Source of the DNA: an uncultured Oscillospiraceae bacterium | GTDB taxonomy: Bacteria; Bacillota; Clostridia; Oscillospirales; Oscillospiraceae | Assembly (NCBI GenBank): GCA_947629775.1 | Contig: CANRFA010000005.1 | Coordinates: 1-64,000, forward strand | Length of the DNA: 64,000 bases | Direction of reading: 5' to 3' | Part shown: positions 23,579-33,335 of the stretch, piece after piece | How the letters are laid out: every line of letters begins with the position of its first letter | Position numbering within the stretch: position 1 is the stretch's first letter | Program-made: the position numbers and the translations under genes | Notes under the pieces: model-generated | Told to the model about the DNA's origin: nothing | The model's input: the letters and a program-made list of their open reading frames with translations, nothing else | Database searches by the model: none

Positions 23579-25263
23579 GAAAACCAACCAGGCGGCAGCT
23601 GGCGGCCCTGCTGATCGCCGCCGTGTTCTTCGGCGTGATGGGCATGGGGGCGCTGGCGGACGACGACCGGTCGGCCGGACAGTCCGAGCAGGCGCTGGAT
23701 GTCTACCGGGACACCAGCCCCAAGGCGGATGCGAACAGTTCCGGGGCAACGGAAGGGGACACATCCGGAGAATCCGACGATTCTTCCGGCAATCCGGCGG
23801 AGAACACCGGGGACAGCTCCACGAAGACCGGCGACGGGTCCGGACAGGCTGGAGACACCTCCGGGGATGCCTCCGACGAAACGGGGGATCCGTCCGGAGA
23901 CGGCGCCCAGACTCCTGCAGACGGCGCCCAGAGCGACGGGTCCGGATCTCCGGACAGCTCCGCGGAATCCGGAGACGGCTCTTCTTCCTCCGGGGTTCCC
24001 GCGACCCCCGGCGAGACTCCTGAACTTCCCGTAGAGGATCCCAACGCCCGGGATCTGCTGCCAGGAGCCACCATCGGAGACCCCCCGCTGGACGGGGAGG
24101 CGGGCAATCCCCTGCCCAATCTGCCCGGACTGGACAAGGTGGGGAGCATCTCCTTCCCCAACATCCGCAGCCGCATCCGGGAACACAATCTGGACTACCT
24201 CAGCCTGGAGGGCAGTATCCTTACCATCGAGGAGATCGACTACGATGAGACCTATGAGGACCTGCGGGAGGCCATGAACAGTCTGGCTTCCACACAGTGG
24301 ATGATGGTCCAGTACTCCAGCATGATGGGCGGGGCGGACTACGAGACCGGCAGCGCAATGGCCGCCATGGATCAGCAGTACGCCGCCCTGCGGGAGCAGT
24401 TCGAAGCCATCAAGGACGGCGAGATGCAGCAGGACAACGCGGATCTGGTGCGCCAGCTGCGAAATCTCCAGAACCAGATCGTGCTGGGCGGCGAGACCAT
24501 GTACATCGCCCTTGTGGATCTCCAGGAGAACAGCAAGACCCTGGACCGGAACCTGGTTACCCTCGACCGGACCATTACGGAGCTGGAACTGCGCTACAAA
24601 CTGGGGCAGATTTCCGCCATGACCCTCCAGGAGACCAAGGGCAACCGCACCAGCATTGTCAGTGGACAGAAGACGCTGGACATGAACATCAAAAACCTGA
24701 AGTACCAGCTGGAGAGCATGCTGGGCGCGGAGCTGAAGGGGACCATCGAGCTGGCAGAACTGCCCCAGGTGACCGGAGAACAGCTGAACGCCATGGACCT
24801 GGAGAAGGACCTGGAGACCGCCAAGAAGAACAGCTACGACCTCTTTGACGCGGCCAAGACCTATGAAGACGCCCACGATACCTATAAAGATCAGGCCAAC
24901 AACTACGGCTACAACGAGGAGAGGGCGGAATTCCGCCGGGCCCAGCGGGAGTGGCAGAGCGCGCAGAACAGCTATCAGAACACCGTGCAGAGCTTTGAGC
25001 TCAACTTCCGCACCCTCTATGAGCAGGTGAAGGACTACAAGCAGGTCCTGGACGCCTCCCGTACGGCGCTGGCGGTCAAAAAGGCCAACTATGAGGCCAG
25101 CGCGCTGAAATACCAGCAGGGCAATATCTCGAAGAACACTCTGCTCAGTTCCCAGGACGAAGTGGATACCGCGCAGGAAACCGTCAACGGCGCCCTGATT
25201 GACCTCTTCTCCGCCTACAATACCTACCGCTGGGCGGTGGATTACGGCATCCTCAACGGATAA
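23575..25263 (+). CDS. TolC-like coiled-coil protein of the RND efflux operon
   Basis: A 562-residue secreted protein: signal peptide (1-28), a long Asp/Ser/Gly/Thr-rich disordered stretch (about 30-165), then a helical region with the TolC-family pattern of two long hairpins. TELELRYKLGQISAMTLQETK and its counterpart ALKYQQGNISKNTLLSSQDEV are the repeated TolC signatures. Outer-membrane TolC forms an efflux tunnel, but this organism looks single-membraned, so the protein may act as an envelope extension or seal in the wall. It lies between tetR and the adaptor gene, with 12 bp to the next gene. Confidence 0.8.
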   Translation: MRKPTRRQLAALLIAAVFFGVMGMGALADDDRSAGQSEQALDVYRDTSPKADANSSGATEGDTSGESDDSSGNPAENTGDSSTKTGDGSGQAGDTSGDASDETGDPSGDGAQTPADGAQSDGSGSPDSSAESGDGSSSSGVPATPGETPELPVEDPNARDLLPGATIGDPPLDGEAGNPLPNLPGLDKVGSISFPNIRSRIREHNLDYLSLEGSILTIEEIDYDETYEDLREAMNSLASTQWMMVQYSSMMGGADYETGSAMAAMDQQYAALREQFEAIKDGEMQQDNADLVRQLRNLQNQIVLGGETMYIALVDLQENSKTLDRNLVTLDRTITELELRYKLGQISAMTLQETKGNRTSIVSGQKTLDMNIKNLKYQLESMLGAELKGTIELAELPQVTGEQLNAMDLEKDLETAKKNSYDLFDAAKTYEDAHDTYKDQANNYGYNEERAEFRRAQREWQSAQNSYQNTVQSFELNFRTLYEQVKDYKQVLDASRTALAVKKANYEASALKYQQGNISKNTLLSSQDEVDTAQETVNGALIDLFSAYNTYRWAVDYGILNG

Positions 25264-25275
25264 GGAGGACCATAC

Positions 25276-26721
25276 ATGAAAAGAAAACGCTTGACCGCCC
25301 TGCTGCTGGCAGCCGTCCTGCTGATGGGGCTGCTGGCGGGCTGCAAAGACAAGGATGGGAGCTCCGCTTCCGGGTCCGGTACGGCCACCGGGACGGCCTC
25401 CAATGCCGGCGTGGCGGTCCGGGTGCAGCAGGTGGAGTCCTCCACCATCTCCAATGAGAACCGGGTATCCGGCAAGGTGACTGCCGAGACCCAGACCAGC
25501 GTCATGGTAGGCGCGACCGCCACCGTCACCGCGGTTTACGTGGAGGTGGGCGACTCCGTGAAGACCGGAGACCGGATCTGTACCCTGGATCTGGCCAGTA
25601 CCCTGGCTTCCTACCAGGCCGCCATCATCAGCCGGGACTCCGCGGTCCAGGGCTACAACGATCAGGCGGCGGTCTTCGACGCCCAGATTGCCCAGTATGA
25701 CGATCAGCGCAAGCTGCTGCAGGACCAGAGGACCCTGCTGACCGCTCAGATCGGGACCATTGAGACCCAGATCGGCACCCTGGAGACGCAGGTCGAGACG
25801 GTGAAAGCCCAGGTGGCCCTGGCGGAGAAAAATCTCAGCGACACCAAGGCCCTCCTGAATATCGGCGCCGCCTCTCAGGCGGAGGTGGATCAGGCCCAGA
25901 TGACGCTGGACCAGTCCAACCTGTCCCTGGACCAGGCGAACCTGGCGCTGGATCAGGCCCGGGTTTCCCTGGAACAGTCCCAGATGGGTCTCACCCAGAA
26001 CGACAGCGACATGAACCAGATTGATCTGGGTATCCTCAGCACCACCGCCCAGAAAAACTCCACCCTCTCCCAGCTGGAAGCCGGTATGCAGAGCTACCAG
26101 TCCAACGTGGATCAGCTGGCGTCCTCTCTGGAGAATGTAGATGCTGCGGGGAATGTGCTCGCTCCCACGGACGGCACCATCATGCAGCTTAACGCAGTGG
26201 AGAAGGGCATGGTTTCCCCTTCGACCCCCGTGGCTGTCATCGACGGTGTAGACCAGCTGAAGATTGTGGTCCAGGTCTCCGAGGCTCTGATCCCCAAGAT
26301 CGCTGTGGGCGACACCGTGGACGTCTCCGTCAGCGCCGCGGAACTGGAGTATGAGGGCGTCATCCGCAACATCGACCGCAGCGCCAACATGCAGACCAGT
26401 CTCTACAGCGTGACCGTTTCCGTACCCGCGGACGCCTACGAACTGCTCAGCGGCATGTTTGCCGACGTCACCTTCCGCACGGATACCTCCTACGACACCA
26501 TCGTTGTGCCCTCGGAAGCCATTCTCACCAGCGGCGGCGAGCAGCACGTCTTTGTGGTGGAGGACGGAACCGCGAAGAATCTCACGGTAACCACCGGCCT
26601 CAGCGGCAACGGCGTGACGGAAGTGCTGACCGGACTCAGCGCCGGACAGTCTCTGGTTACCGTGGGACAGGGCTACCTGTCTGACGGCGATCCCGTCCGG
26701 ATCGTGTCCGGAGAGACGTAA
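25276..26721 (+). CDS. RND efflux adaptor lipoprotein (membrane fusion protein)
   Basis: A 481-residue HlyD/AcrA-type adaptor. The N-terminus has a lipoprotein signal with LLAGC (Cys at about residue 23) and a short Ser/Gly linker. Beta-barrel and lipoyl halves flank a very long coiled coil (about 115-285) with near-heptad repeats such as QIGTIETQIGTLETQVETV and QSNLSLDQANLALDQARV. The C-terminal membrane-proximal domain ends the protein. It would link the RND pump to the TolC-like protein. AAGGAGG precedes the ATG. Confidence 0.93.
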   Translation: MKRKRLTALLLAAVLLMGLLAGCKDKDGSSASGSGTATGTASNAGVAVRVQQVESSTISNENRVSGKVTAETQTSVMVGATATVTAVYVEVGDSVKTGDRICTLDLASTLASYQAAIISRDSAVQGYNDQAAVFDAQIAQYDDQRKLLQDQRTLLTAQIGTIETQIGTLETQVETVKAQVALAEKNLSDTKALLNIGAASQAEVDQAQMTLDQSNLSLDQANLALDQARVSLEQSQMGLTQNDSDMNQIDLGILSTTAQKNSTLSQLEAGMQSYQSNVDQLASSLENVDAAGNVLAPTDGTIMQLNAVEKGMVSPSTPVAVIDGVDQLKIVVQVSEALIPKIAVGDTVDVSVSAAELEYEGVIRNIDRSANMQTSLYSVTVSVPADAYELLSGMFADVTFRTDTSYDTIVVPSEAILTSGGEQHVFVVEDGTAKNLTVTTGLSGNGVTEVLTGLSAGQSLVTVGQGYLSDGDPVRIVSGET

Positions 26722-26732
26722 GGGGGCAGCCC

Positions 26733-29700
26733 ATGAGCACAGCCAAATTCTGTATCCGGCACCGGGTTACCACTCTGATGGCGGTGATCATGATCTCCAT
26801 CTTCGGAATCGTCTTCGCCGGCGATCTGCAGCTGGCCCTGCTGCCGGACCTGGAGGCCCCCATGGCGGTGGTCTACTGCTACTACAACGGCGCCAGCCCC
26901 AGCGACATGGAGGAGCTGATCACCCGGCCCCTGGAGTCCGCGGTCATGTCGGTGCCCGGCGTGGAGAGCGTTGACTCCACCTCTTCGGACGGCACCTCCA
27001 CCCTGCAGATCACCTATGTAGACGGTACGGACCTGGATATCGCCGCCACCAAGCTGCGGGAGCGCTTTGATATGCTGACCCTGCCGGATGGTGCCGTCGA
27101 TCCGGTGATCGTCAACATCAACATCAGCGAAATCATGCCCACGGCCATCATCGCCCTGGGCGGTACGGACCTCACCGAGGTGCAGACCCTGGCGGACGAC
27201 ACGGTAGGACCCGCCCTGGAGCGGATCGACGGCGTGGCCCAGGTCTCCATCTCCGGCGGTATCGAGCGTCAGGTGGCGGTGGAGGTCAATCCCACCCGGG
27301 CGGCGGGCTATGGCCTCAGCAACAGCTACATCTCTCAGATGCTGGTGGCCCAGAACCTGCTGTACCCCGCCGGCGATCTCCAGAACGGCGTTCAGAAGTA
27401 TACGGTTACCACGGACGCCACCTTCCAGACGGTGGACGACATCGCCAACATGATCCTGCCTCTGCCCAGCGGCGGGAATATCCGTCTGAACGAGGTGGCC
27501 AATGTGGTCCTGGAGACCACGGACCAGGATACCATCGCCGAGGTGGACGGGGGCAGCTGCGTGATTCTGCAGGTCTCCCGCCAGTCCGGCTCCAACGAGG
27601 TGGCGACCTCGGAGGCGGTGGCGGAGGCCATGGAGACCCTCCAGGCCCGCAACCCCAACATGAATTACGCCATTCCCTATCTGGCGTCGGATTATATCAA
27701 CCAGTCCGTGGACTCCGCCCTGCAGAATATCTATCTGGGCGTAGCCCTGGCAGCCATCGTGGTGTTCATTTTCCTGCACCGCCTTGGCGCGACGGCGGCC
27801 ATCGCCGTCTCCATGCCGGTCTGCGTGCTGACCGTCTTCGTGCTGATGCACGTCTGCGATCTGACCATGAACATGATGAGCCTGGGCGGCATCGCCATGG
27901 GCGTCGGTATGATCGTGGATAACTCCATCGTCGTGCTGGAAAACATCTACCGCTTCGCGGCGGAAGGGCACAACCGCATGGAGGCCTGCGTGGAAGGCAC
28001 GAAGGAAGTCATGCTCTCTCTGACCGCCTCCACCCTCACCACCGTAGCGGTCTTCCTGCCCCTGGGCCTGGCGGACGGGCTCGCGGGCATGATTTTCAAG
28101 GACTTCTGCCTGACCATTGCCTTCCTGATCCTGGCCTCCCTGGTGATCTCCGTGACTCTGGTTCCTCTGCTGTGCTACCTGCTGCTCAGCGATAAGGGGA
28201 TCGAGCGCCACCGGGCCCGCCAGAACCGCAAAAAGCAGCGCCGCCACTACCTGATGGATGCCTACACCGCCGTGCTGGGCTTCTTTACGGATCACCTGCT
28301 GATCGGGCTGGGAATCTCCGTGGCGCTGGTGGCCTATTTTCTCTACTGCTGCCTGAATACCAACGCGGTGCTGCTGCCCGCCATGGACCAGGGCACCGTG
28401 CGGATCAGCATCTCCACGCCCACCGGAACCGAACTGGAGCAGACGGCGGATATCTGCGAGCAGGCGGTGGCGGTGGCCCAGGCCAACGTGCCGGAGCTTG
28501 TAAGCCTCTACTACACCTCGCAGGCGGAGTCCGGTACGGTCAGCCTGACCCTTTCGCCCCGTTCCGAGCGTACCCGTACCAGTCAGCAGGTGGCAGCAGA
28601 TCTGCGGACGCCGCTGCAGGATATCCCAGGCGCCGAGATCACCGTTTCCGCCATGGACATGTCATCCATGATGACCGGTTCGGACATCAGTCTGGATATC
28701 ACCGGCATGGACTATGAGACCCTGGTCATGATCGCGGACGATCTGATGGAACAGATCTCCGCACTGCCGGATGCCATCGACGTGACCTCTTCCGTTGCGG
28801 CCCAGATCGATCAGGTGCAGGTGACCATGGATCGGGAGGCCGCCGCCCAGTACGGGCTGACCGCCGCCACCGTCGGCGAGGCGGTCCGTTCCGAGCTCAC
28901 CGGCTCCACCGCCACCACCGTGACCCTGGACAACAAGGAGATCGACGTGGTGGTCCGGGGCGACGGCGCGGCTTCCAACAGCCTGGATGCCCTGCGTTCC
29001 ATGTCCATTTCCACTCCGGTGGGCGGCAGCGTCCCCCTGGGAGCGGTGGCCAGCGTGGACGTGGTGAAGGCGCCCCAGACCATCTCCCGCTCCAACCAGT
29101 CCCGCTCCGTTTCCATCACCGGCAACACCATCAGCGGCAATACCACCGCCATTACGGAGCAGATCAACGAGATTCTGGACCACTATACCCTGCCTCAGGG
29201 CTACAACGCAGAGATTTCCGGCGCCTACGCGGATATCATGGAGAGCTTCGGCGACCTGATTCTGGCTCTGATCGTGGCCCTTGGCCTGGTGTATTTCGTG
29301 CTTGCTTCCCAGTTTGAGTCTTTCCTCATGCCGGTCATCGTCATGCTGATCCTGCCGGTGGCCTTCTCCGGCGCTCTCTTTGCCCTGCCTGTCACCGGGC
29401 GGGACCTGTCCATGATCTCCCTGGTCGCCATCATCATGCTGGCCGGTACTGTGGTCAACGCCTCCATCATTCTGGTGGACTACATCAAGACCCGCCGGGA
29501 GATGGGCGAGCTGCGCCGGGATGCCATCCTTCATGCCTGCCCCCTGCGGGTACGGCCGGTGCTGATGACCACCCTCACCACCATCCTTGCCATGGTTCCC
29601 ATGGCGCTGGGCTGGGGCGAGACCAACGAGATGCTGGAGGACATGGGCGTTACCATGATCAGCGGCATGGGTATCTCCACCATCATTACCCTCTTCTTCA

Positions 29701-29870
29701 CCCCTGTGTACTATTCCCTGATCGATACCATCAGCCACCCCATCCAGCGCAGACGGGAACGGGAGTTAGAGAAGGAGCAGAAGAAACAGCGCCGGGAGGC
29801 GCGTCAGGGGAGGAGACTGGCCGCGCCGGTGGGCGCGTCTGAGGAAGATTCCGACGACAGCGAATCCTGA
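26733..29870 (+). CDS. RND efflux pump, AcrB/HAE1 type
   Basis: The 1045-residue inner-membrane pump exports hydrophobic compounds in exchange for protons. It starts with one membrane helix, followed by the porter domain (PGVESVDSTSSDGTSTLQITY), helices 2-6 with the conserved block GGIAMGVGMIVDNSIVVLENI, a second porter half and helices 8-12. DNS at the end of helix 4 is the proton-relay position. It is the last gene of the tetR operon, 11 bp after the adaptor. Substrates are not predictable. The end is basic/Gln-rich cytoplasmic tail. Confidence 0.95.
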   Translation: MSTAKFCIRHRVTTLMAVIMISIFGIVFAGDLQLALLPDLEAPMAVVYCYYNGASPSDMEELITRPLESAVMSVPGVESVDSTSSDGTSTLQITYVDGTDLDIAATKLRERFDMLTLPDGAVDPVIVNINISEIMPTAIIALGGTDLTEVQTLADDTVGPALERIDGVAQVSISGGIERQVAVEVNPTRAAGYGLSNSYISQMLVAQNLLYPAGDLQNGVQKYTVTTDATFQTVDDIANMILPLPSGGNIRLNEVANVVLETTDQDTIAEVDGGSCVILQVSRQSGSNEVATSEAVAEAMETLQARNPNMNYAIPYLASDYINQSVDSALQNIYLGVALAAIVVFIFLHRLGATAAIAVSMPVCVLTVFVLMHVCDLTMNMMSLGGIAMGVGMIVDNSIVVLENIYRFAAEGHNRMEACVEGTKEVMLSLTASTLTTVAVFLPLGLADGLAGMIFKDFCLTIAFLILASLVISVTLVPLLCYLLLSDKGIERHRARQNRKKQRRHYLMDAYTAVLGFFTDHLLIGLGISVALVAYFLYCCLNTNAVLLPAMDQGTVRISISTPTGTELEQTADICEQAVAVAQANVPELVSLYYTSQAESGTVSLTLSPRSERTRTSQQVAADLRTPLQDIPGAEITVSAMDMSSMMTGSDISLDITGMDYETLVMIADDLMEQISALPDAIDVTSSVAAQIDQVQVTMDREAAAQYGLTAATVGEAVRSELTGSTATTVTLDNKEIDVVVRGDGAASNSLDALRSMSISTPVGGSVPLGAVASVDVVKAPQTISRSNQSRSVSITGNTISGNTTAITEQINEILDHYTLPQGYNAEISGAYADIMESFGDLILALIVALGLVYFVLASQFESFLMPVIVMLILPVAFSGALFALPVTGRDLSMISLVAIIMLAGTVVNASIILVDYIKTRREMGELRRDAILHACPLRVRPVLMTTLTTILAMVPMALGWGETNEMLEDMGVTMISGMGISTIITLFFTPVYYSLIDTISHPIQRRRERELEKEQKKQRREARQGRRLAAPVGASEEDSDDSES

Positions 29871-29883
29871 CCCTGAATATCCG

Positions 29884-29920
29884 AAAATGCCTGCTTCCCG
29901 TTCCGGAGAGCAGGCATTTT
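29884..29920. terminator. Terminator of the efflux operon
   Basis: AAAATGCCTGCT and AGCAGGCATTTT form a perfect 12-bp stem usable in both directions. Confidence 0.92.
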
Positions 29921-30040
29921 CCGGATCTCTCCGCTCCATCTGCCGGAAAAGAGCCTGCTGTGCCGACTGTGGCGTCTGGTATAAAGGGCCTGCCCGGGCG
30001 AACGGATGCGTCTTCCTCCCGGCGGGGCGAAAGCATGCCG

Positions 30041-30096
30041 ATCTGATACCATGTCATCCCTTTCTGATATACGTCCGCCCTGCCGGGAGGTAGAAT
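30041..30096 (+). promoter_or_regulatory. Regulated promoter A of the glucan regulon
   Basis: ATCTG (30041-30045), TATACG (30068-30073) and TAGAAT (30091-30096; 17 bp after TATACG). TCTGATA occurs twice, 21 bp apart, and the second copy overlaps the poor -35 region. That is the usual layout for an AraC-type activator. The same architecture is found at 33220 and 40486. Confidence 0.65.
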
Positions 30097-30126
30097 GGCC
30101 CCAGAAACAGATAAGGTGGCGGTATC

Positions 30127-32550
30127 ATGCAATACGGATATTATGATGACGCAAGGAAGGAGTACGTGATCACTACGCCCTTTACGCCCCTTCCCTGGAT
30201 CAACTACCTGGGAAGCGAGAACCTGTTCGGAACCATCTCCAATCTGGGGGGCGGGTATACGTTCTGGCGGGACGCCAGGCTGCTGCGCCTGCTCCGCTAC
30301 CGGTATAACGCCGTACCTGCGGACGAGGGCGGCCGGTTTTTCTACATTCAGGAGGAAGGGAAAGAACCCTGGAGCCCCGCATTTCAGCCCTGCCGTACGC
30401 CTCTGGACCGATACGAGTGTCGCCACGGCCTGGGCTACACCATGTTTTCCGCCGGGAAGGACGATCTCACCGCGCAGCTGAAGCTCTTCATTCCACTGGG
30501 GGATGCCTGTGAGATTCAGGACCTGACGCTCCGCAACGACAGCCGGGAGGAGAAGCGGATACAGGTCTGGGGCTGCGTGGAGTGGTGTCTCTACGACGCG
30601 GTGGATGACGCCCAGAACTATCAGCGCAATCTGAACATCGCGGAGAGCGAGCAGGAGCCTTCCCTGATTTGCCACACCACAGAATACCGGGAGCGTCGGA
30701 ATCACTACGCCTGGTACGGAGTCAACGCGGAGACCACAGGATTCGATACGGACCGCAATGCCTTCCTGGGCCCCATGGGAACCTGGGCCAGACCCCTGGC
30801 AGTCCGGGAGAGGACGTCGTACGGTTCCCGGGTGGCCGGCTGGTATCCCATCGCCTGCCACCGGCTGGATGTGACCCTGGCTCCGGGTGAGAGTTTCCGG
30901 GCAGCCTTCCTGCTGGGGTTCGGGGAGAACCCCCGGGAAGCGAAATTCGGCACGGATGGCCGGCTGAACCGGGAGTCGGCCCGCAGAGCCATGGAGCGGT
31001 ATGCCACCGGGACGGAAATCGACGCCGCCTTTGAGGCCCTGTCCGGATACTGGACGGAGCTGCTCTCCCGGTTCCAGCTCCACTCCGGAGAGGAAAAGCT
31101 GGACCGCATGGCCAACATCTGGCATCAGTATCAGTGCATGGTGACCTTCAACATGAGCCGCAGTGCCTCTTCCTATGAGACGGGAACGGGGCGGGGGATG
31201 GGCTTCCGGGACTCCTGCCAGGATATCTTCGGATTCGTGCACATTGTGCCGGAGCGGGCCAGGGAGCGGATTCTGGATCTGGCCTCCGTCCAGCTGCCGG
31301 ACGGCTCCGCGTACCACCAGTACCAGCCCCTGACCAGGCGGGGAAACAGCGCCATCGGCTCCGGATTTCATGACGATCCTCTGTGGCTGGTGGCGGCGGC
31401 TGTTCATTATCTGAAGGAGACCGGAGACTTTTCCATCCTGTCCCATCCCACACCCTTCGACTGCCGGCCCGGGACGGAGGTTCCGCTGATGGAACATCTG
31501 CGCCGGAGCGTGGGTTTTACCGCCCGGCGGCTGGGCCCCCATGGTCTGCCGCTGATCGGACGGGCGGACTGGAACGACTGTCTCAATCTCAACTGCTTCT
31601 CCGACGAACCCGGCGAGAGTTTTCAGACCACAGGTGCCTCGGAGGGTCCGGTGGCGGAGTCCGTGTTCATCGCGGCCATGTTTGTGAAATATGGACGGGA
31701 GTATGCCCGGCTCTGCGAACGGATGGGCCTGTCCGGGGAGGCCGAATCGGTCCGGAAACAGGCGGACGACATGGAGGCCGCCGTGCTTGCCCATGGCTGG
31801 GACGGAGCGTGGTTCCTGCGGGCCTATGATGCCTTCGGGGCTCCCGTGGGGAGCAGCGTCTGTCCGGAGGGAAAGATCTTCGTGGAACCCCAGGCCTTCT
31901 GCGTCATGGCGGGAATCGGGGTGGAGACCGGACAGGCCCGAAAGGCTCTGGATTCCGTGCGGAAGTATCTGCTGGGGGAGTACGGCGTGGAACTGCTGGC
32001 GCCCTGCTACACCCGGTACCATCGGGAACTGGGGGAGATCACGTCCTATCCGCCCGGATTCAAGGAAAACGGTTCGGTGTTCTGCCACTGCAACCCCTGG
32101 GTTGTCTGTGCCGAGGCGGAACTCGGCCGGGGCAACGAAGCGTTCGATATCTACCGGCGCATCTGTCCGGCCTGGCTGGAGGAACGAAGCGAGGTGCATG
32201 AGGCGGAACCTTACTGCTACGCCCAGACCGTGACGGGACGGGCGACGGGTCATCCGGGGCATGCGAAGAACAGCTGGCTGACCGGGACAGCCTCCTGGGC
32301 ATTCCTGTCCCTCAGTCAGGCGATTCTTGGAATCCGTCCGGACTATGACGGGCTGGAGATCCGCCCCTGTCTTCCGGATTTTCTGAAGGAATACACGGTG
32401 GAGCGTCAGTTTCGTGACGTCCATTACCGGATTCACGTGAAACAGACCGGCCGGTACTCTCTGACGGTGGACGGTAAGCCGGTGCCCGGATCCCGGATTC
32501 CGCTTCCGGAGCAGGGGGGAGGGACCGTGGCCGTCGAAGTGCAGGTCTGA
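30127..32550 (+). CDS. GH94 phosphorylase 1, cellobiose phosphorylase-like
   Basis: An 807-residue cytoplasmic GH94 enzyme that would split a beta-linked disaccharide with phosphate, giving glucose 1-phosphate. It starts MQYGYYDDARKEYVITTPFT. The catalytic acid is expected in ADWND at Asp484. Further blocks are GFRDSCQDIFG, the phosphate/product loop EITSYPPGFKENGSVFCH, and HVKQTGRYSLTVDG at the end. Length and the PPGFKEN block fit cellobiose phosphorylases best. No signal peptide. AAGGTGG precedes the ATG and it is followed at 12 bp by the YesL-type gene. Exact linkage preference is not proven. Confidence 0.9.
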   Translation: MQYGYYDDARKEYVITTPFTPLPWINYLGSENLFGTISNLGGGYTFWRDARLLRLLRYRYNAVPADEGGRFFYIQEEGKEPWSPAFQPCRTPLDRYECRHGLGYTMFSAGKDDLTAQLKLFIPLGDACEIQDLTLRNDSREEKRIQVWGCVEWCLYDAVDDAQNYQRNLNIAESEQEPSLICHTTEYRERRNHYAWYGVNAETTGFDTDRNAFLGPMGTWARPLAVRERTSYGSRVAGWYPIACHRLDVTLAPGESFRAAFLLGFGENPREAKFGTDGRLNRESARRAMERYATGTEIDAAFEALSGYWTELLSRFQLHSGEEKLDRMANIWHQYQCMVTFNMSRSASSYETGTGRGMGFRDSCQDIFGFVHIVPERARERILDLASVQLPDGSAYHQYQPLTRRGNSAIGSGFHDDPLWLVAAAVHYLKETGDFSILSHPTPFDCRPGTEVPLMEHLRRSVGFTARRLGPHGLPLIGRADWNDCLNLNCFSDEPGESFQTTGASEGPVAESVFIAAMFVKYGREYARLCERMGLSGEAESVRKQADDMEAAVLAHGWDGAWFLRAYDAFGAPVGSSVCPEGKIFVEPQAFCVMAGIGVETGQARKALDSVRKYLLGEYGVELLAPCYTRYHRELGEITSYPPGFKENGSVFCHCNPWVVCAEAELGRGNEAFDIYRRICPAWLEERSEVHEAEPYCYAQTVTGRATGHPGHAKNSWLTGTASWAFLSLSQAILGIRPDYDGLEIRPCLPDFLKEYTVERQFRDVHYRIHVKQTGRYSLTVDGKPVPGSRIPLPEQGGGTVAVEVQV

Positions 32551-32562
32551 AAGGAGAACGTT

Positions 32563-33186
32563 ATGAAGCTCGAACTGCAGCCCGACAGCGGGCCGATCCG
32601 GTTTCTGACCCGGATCTTCGATCTGATCATGCTGAGTGTGCTGACGCTCATGCTCTGCGCTACGGTAGTTCTTGCCGGAGCGGCGCTGACCGCGCTGTAC
32701 GCGGTCACTCTGAAGATGGTCCGCGGGGAGGACCATCGGATTGTCCGCAGCCTGTTCCGGGCGGTGCGGGACAACCTGGTTTCCTCCGTTCCCGTGTCGG
32801 TGCTGCTGTTCGCCGATGCGCTGCTGATGATCCTGCTGTTCCAGGCCCTGTGGGCGGATGAACTGCTCTTTCCGCCGACGGTGTTTGTGGCTCTGTGCGT
32901 GGTGGCGGTTCTGCTGACCGTCCTGCTGTCTTACCTGATTCCTCTGACCGCCCGCTTTGACAACCGCATGAGCCGTCATCTGCTGAACGCGGGCAGCCTC
33001 GCGCTGGCCAACCTGCCGGTGACCTGCCTGATCACGCTGGTGAACCTCCTTCCGCCGCTGCTGGTGATCGTTTTTCCCCAGCTTCTGGGCAACGTGGTGG
33101 CGCTCTGGGCTTTTGTGGGGATCGGCGGGGGCGCTTACCTGAACTCCTTCTACCTGCGCCGGATCTTCGACCGGATTTCCGGCTGA
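32563..33186 (+). CDS. YesL/DUF624 family membrane protein
   Basis: A 207-residue membrane protein with about five helices (FDLIMLSVLTLMLC; VSVLLFADALLMILLF; VFVALCVVAVLLTVLL and others). The helix-connecting block GAALTALYAVTLKMVRGED is typical of DUF624. Family members are found near sugar ABC transporters and glycosidases in Firmicutes, where they may help permease assembly; function is not settled. It lies in operon with GH94 enzyme 1. Confidence 0.88.
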   Translation: MKLELQPDSGPIRFLTRIFDLIMLSVLTLMLCATVVLAGAALTALYAVTLKMVRGEDHRIVRSLFRAVRDNLVSSVPVSVLLFADALLMILLFQALWADELLFPPTVFVALCVVAVLLTVLLSYLIPLTARFDNRMSRHLLNAGSLALANLPVTCLITLVNLLPPLLVIVFPQLLGNVVALWAFVGIGGGAYLNSFYLRRIFDRISG

Positions 33187-33219
33187 GAGAAGTGCGGCGG
33201 GGGAGCAAAAAAGATATGA

Positions 33220-33274
33220 ATCTGCCATTCATAACGCCTCACTGATATACGATCTCCAGGGAACCTTTTACAAT
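33220..33274 (+). promoter_or_regulatory. Regulated promoter B of the glucan regulon
   Basis: ATCTG (33220-33224), TATACG (33246-33251), 17 bp, TACAAT (33269-33274). It shares its layout, and TATGAATCTGC, with promoter C at 40486. Confidence 0.65.
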
Positions 33275-33308
33275 GGGACACAGCCTGAGGGCTGTGCCCC
33301 GTTTTTTT
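33275..33308 (+). terminator. Hairpin and T run overlapping promoter B start
   Basis: GGG-A-CACAGCC, loop TGAG, GGCTGTG-C-CCC, then G and seven T. It is an intrinsic terminator for read-through from the upstream GH94-yesL unit, placed right at the transcription start of promoter B. The core ACAGCCTGAGGGCTGT is also found at 40554. Confidence 0.7.
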
Positions 33309-33335
33309 ATGGTTTCACAGAAAGGAGATGGCGCT

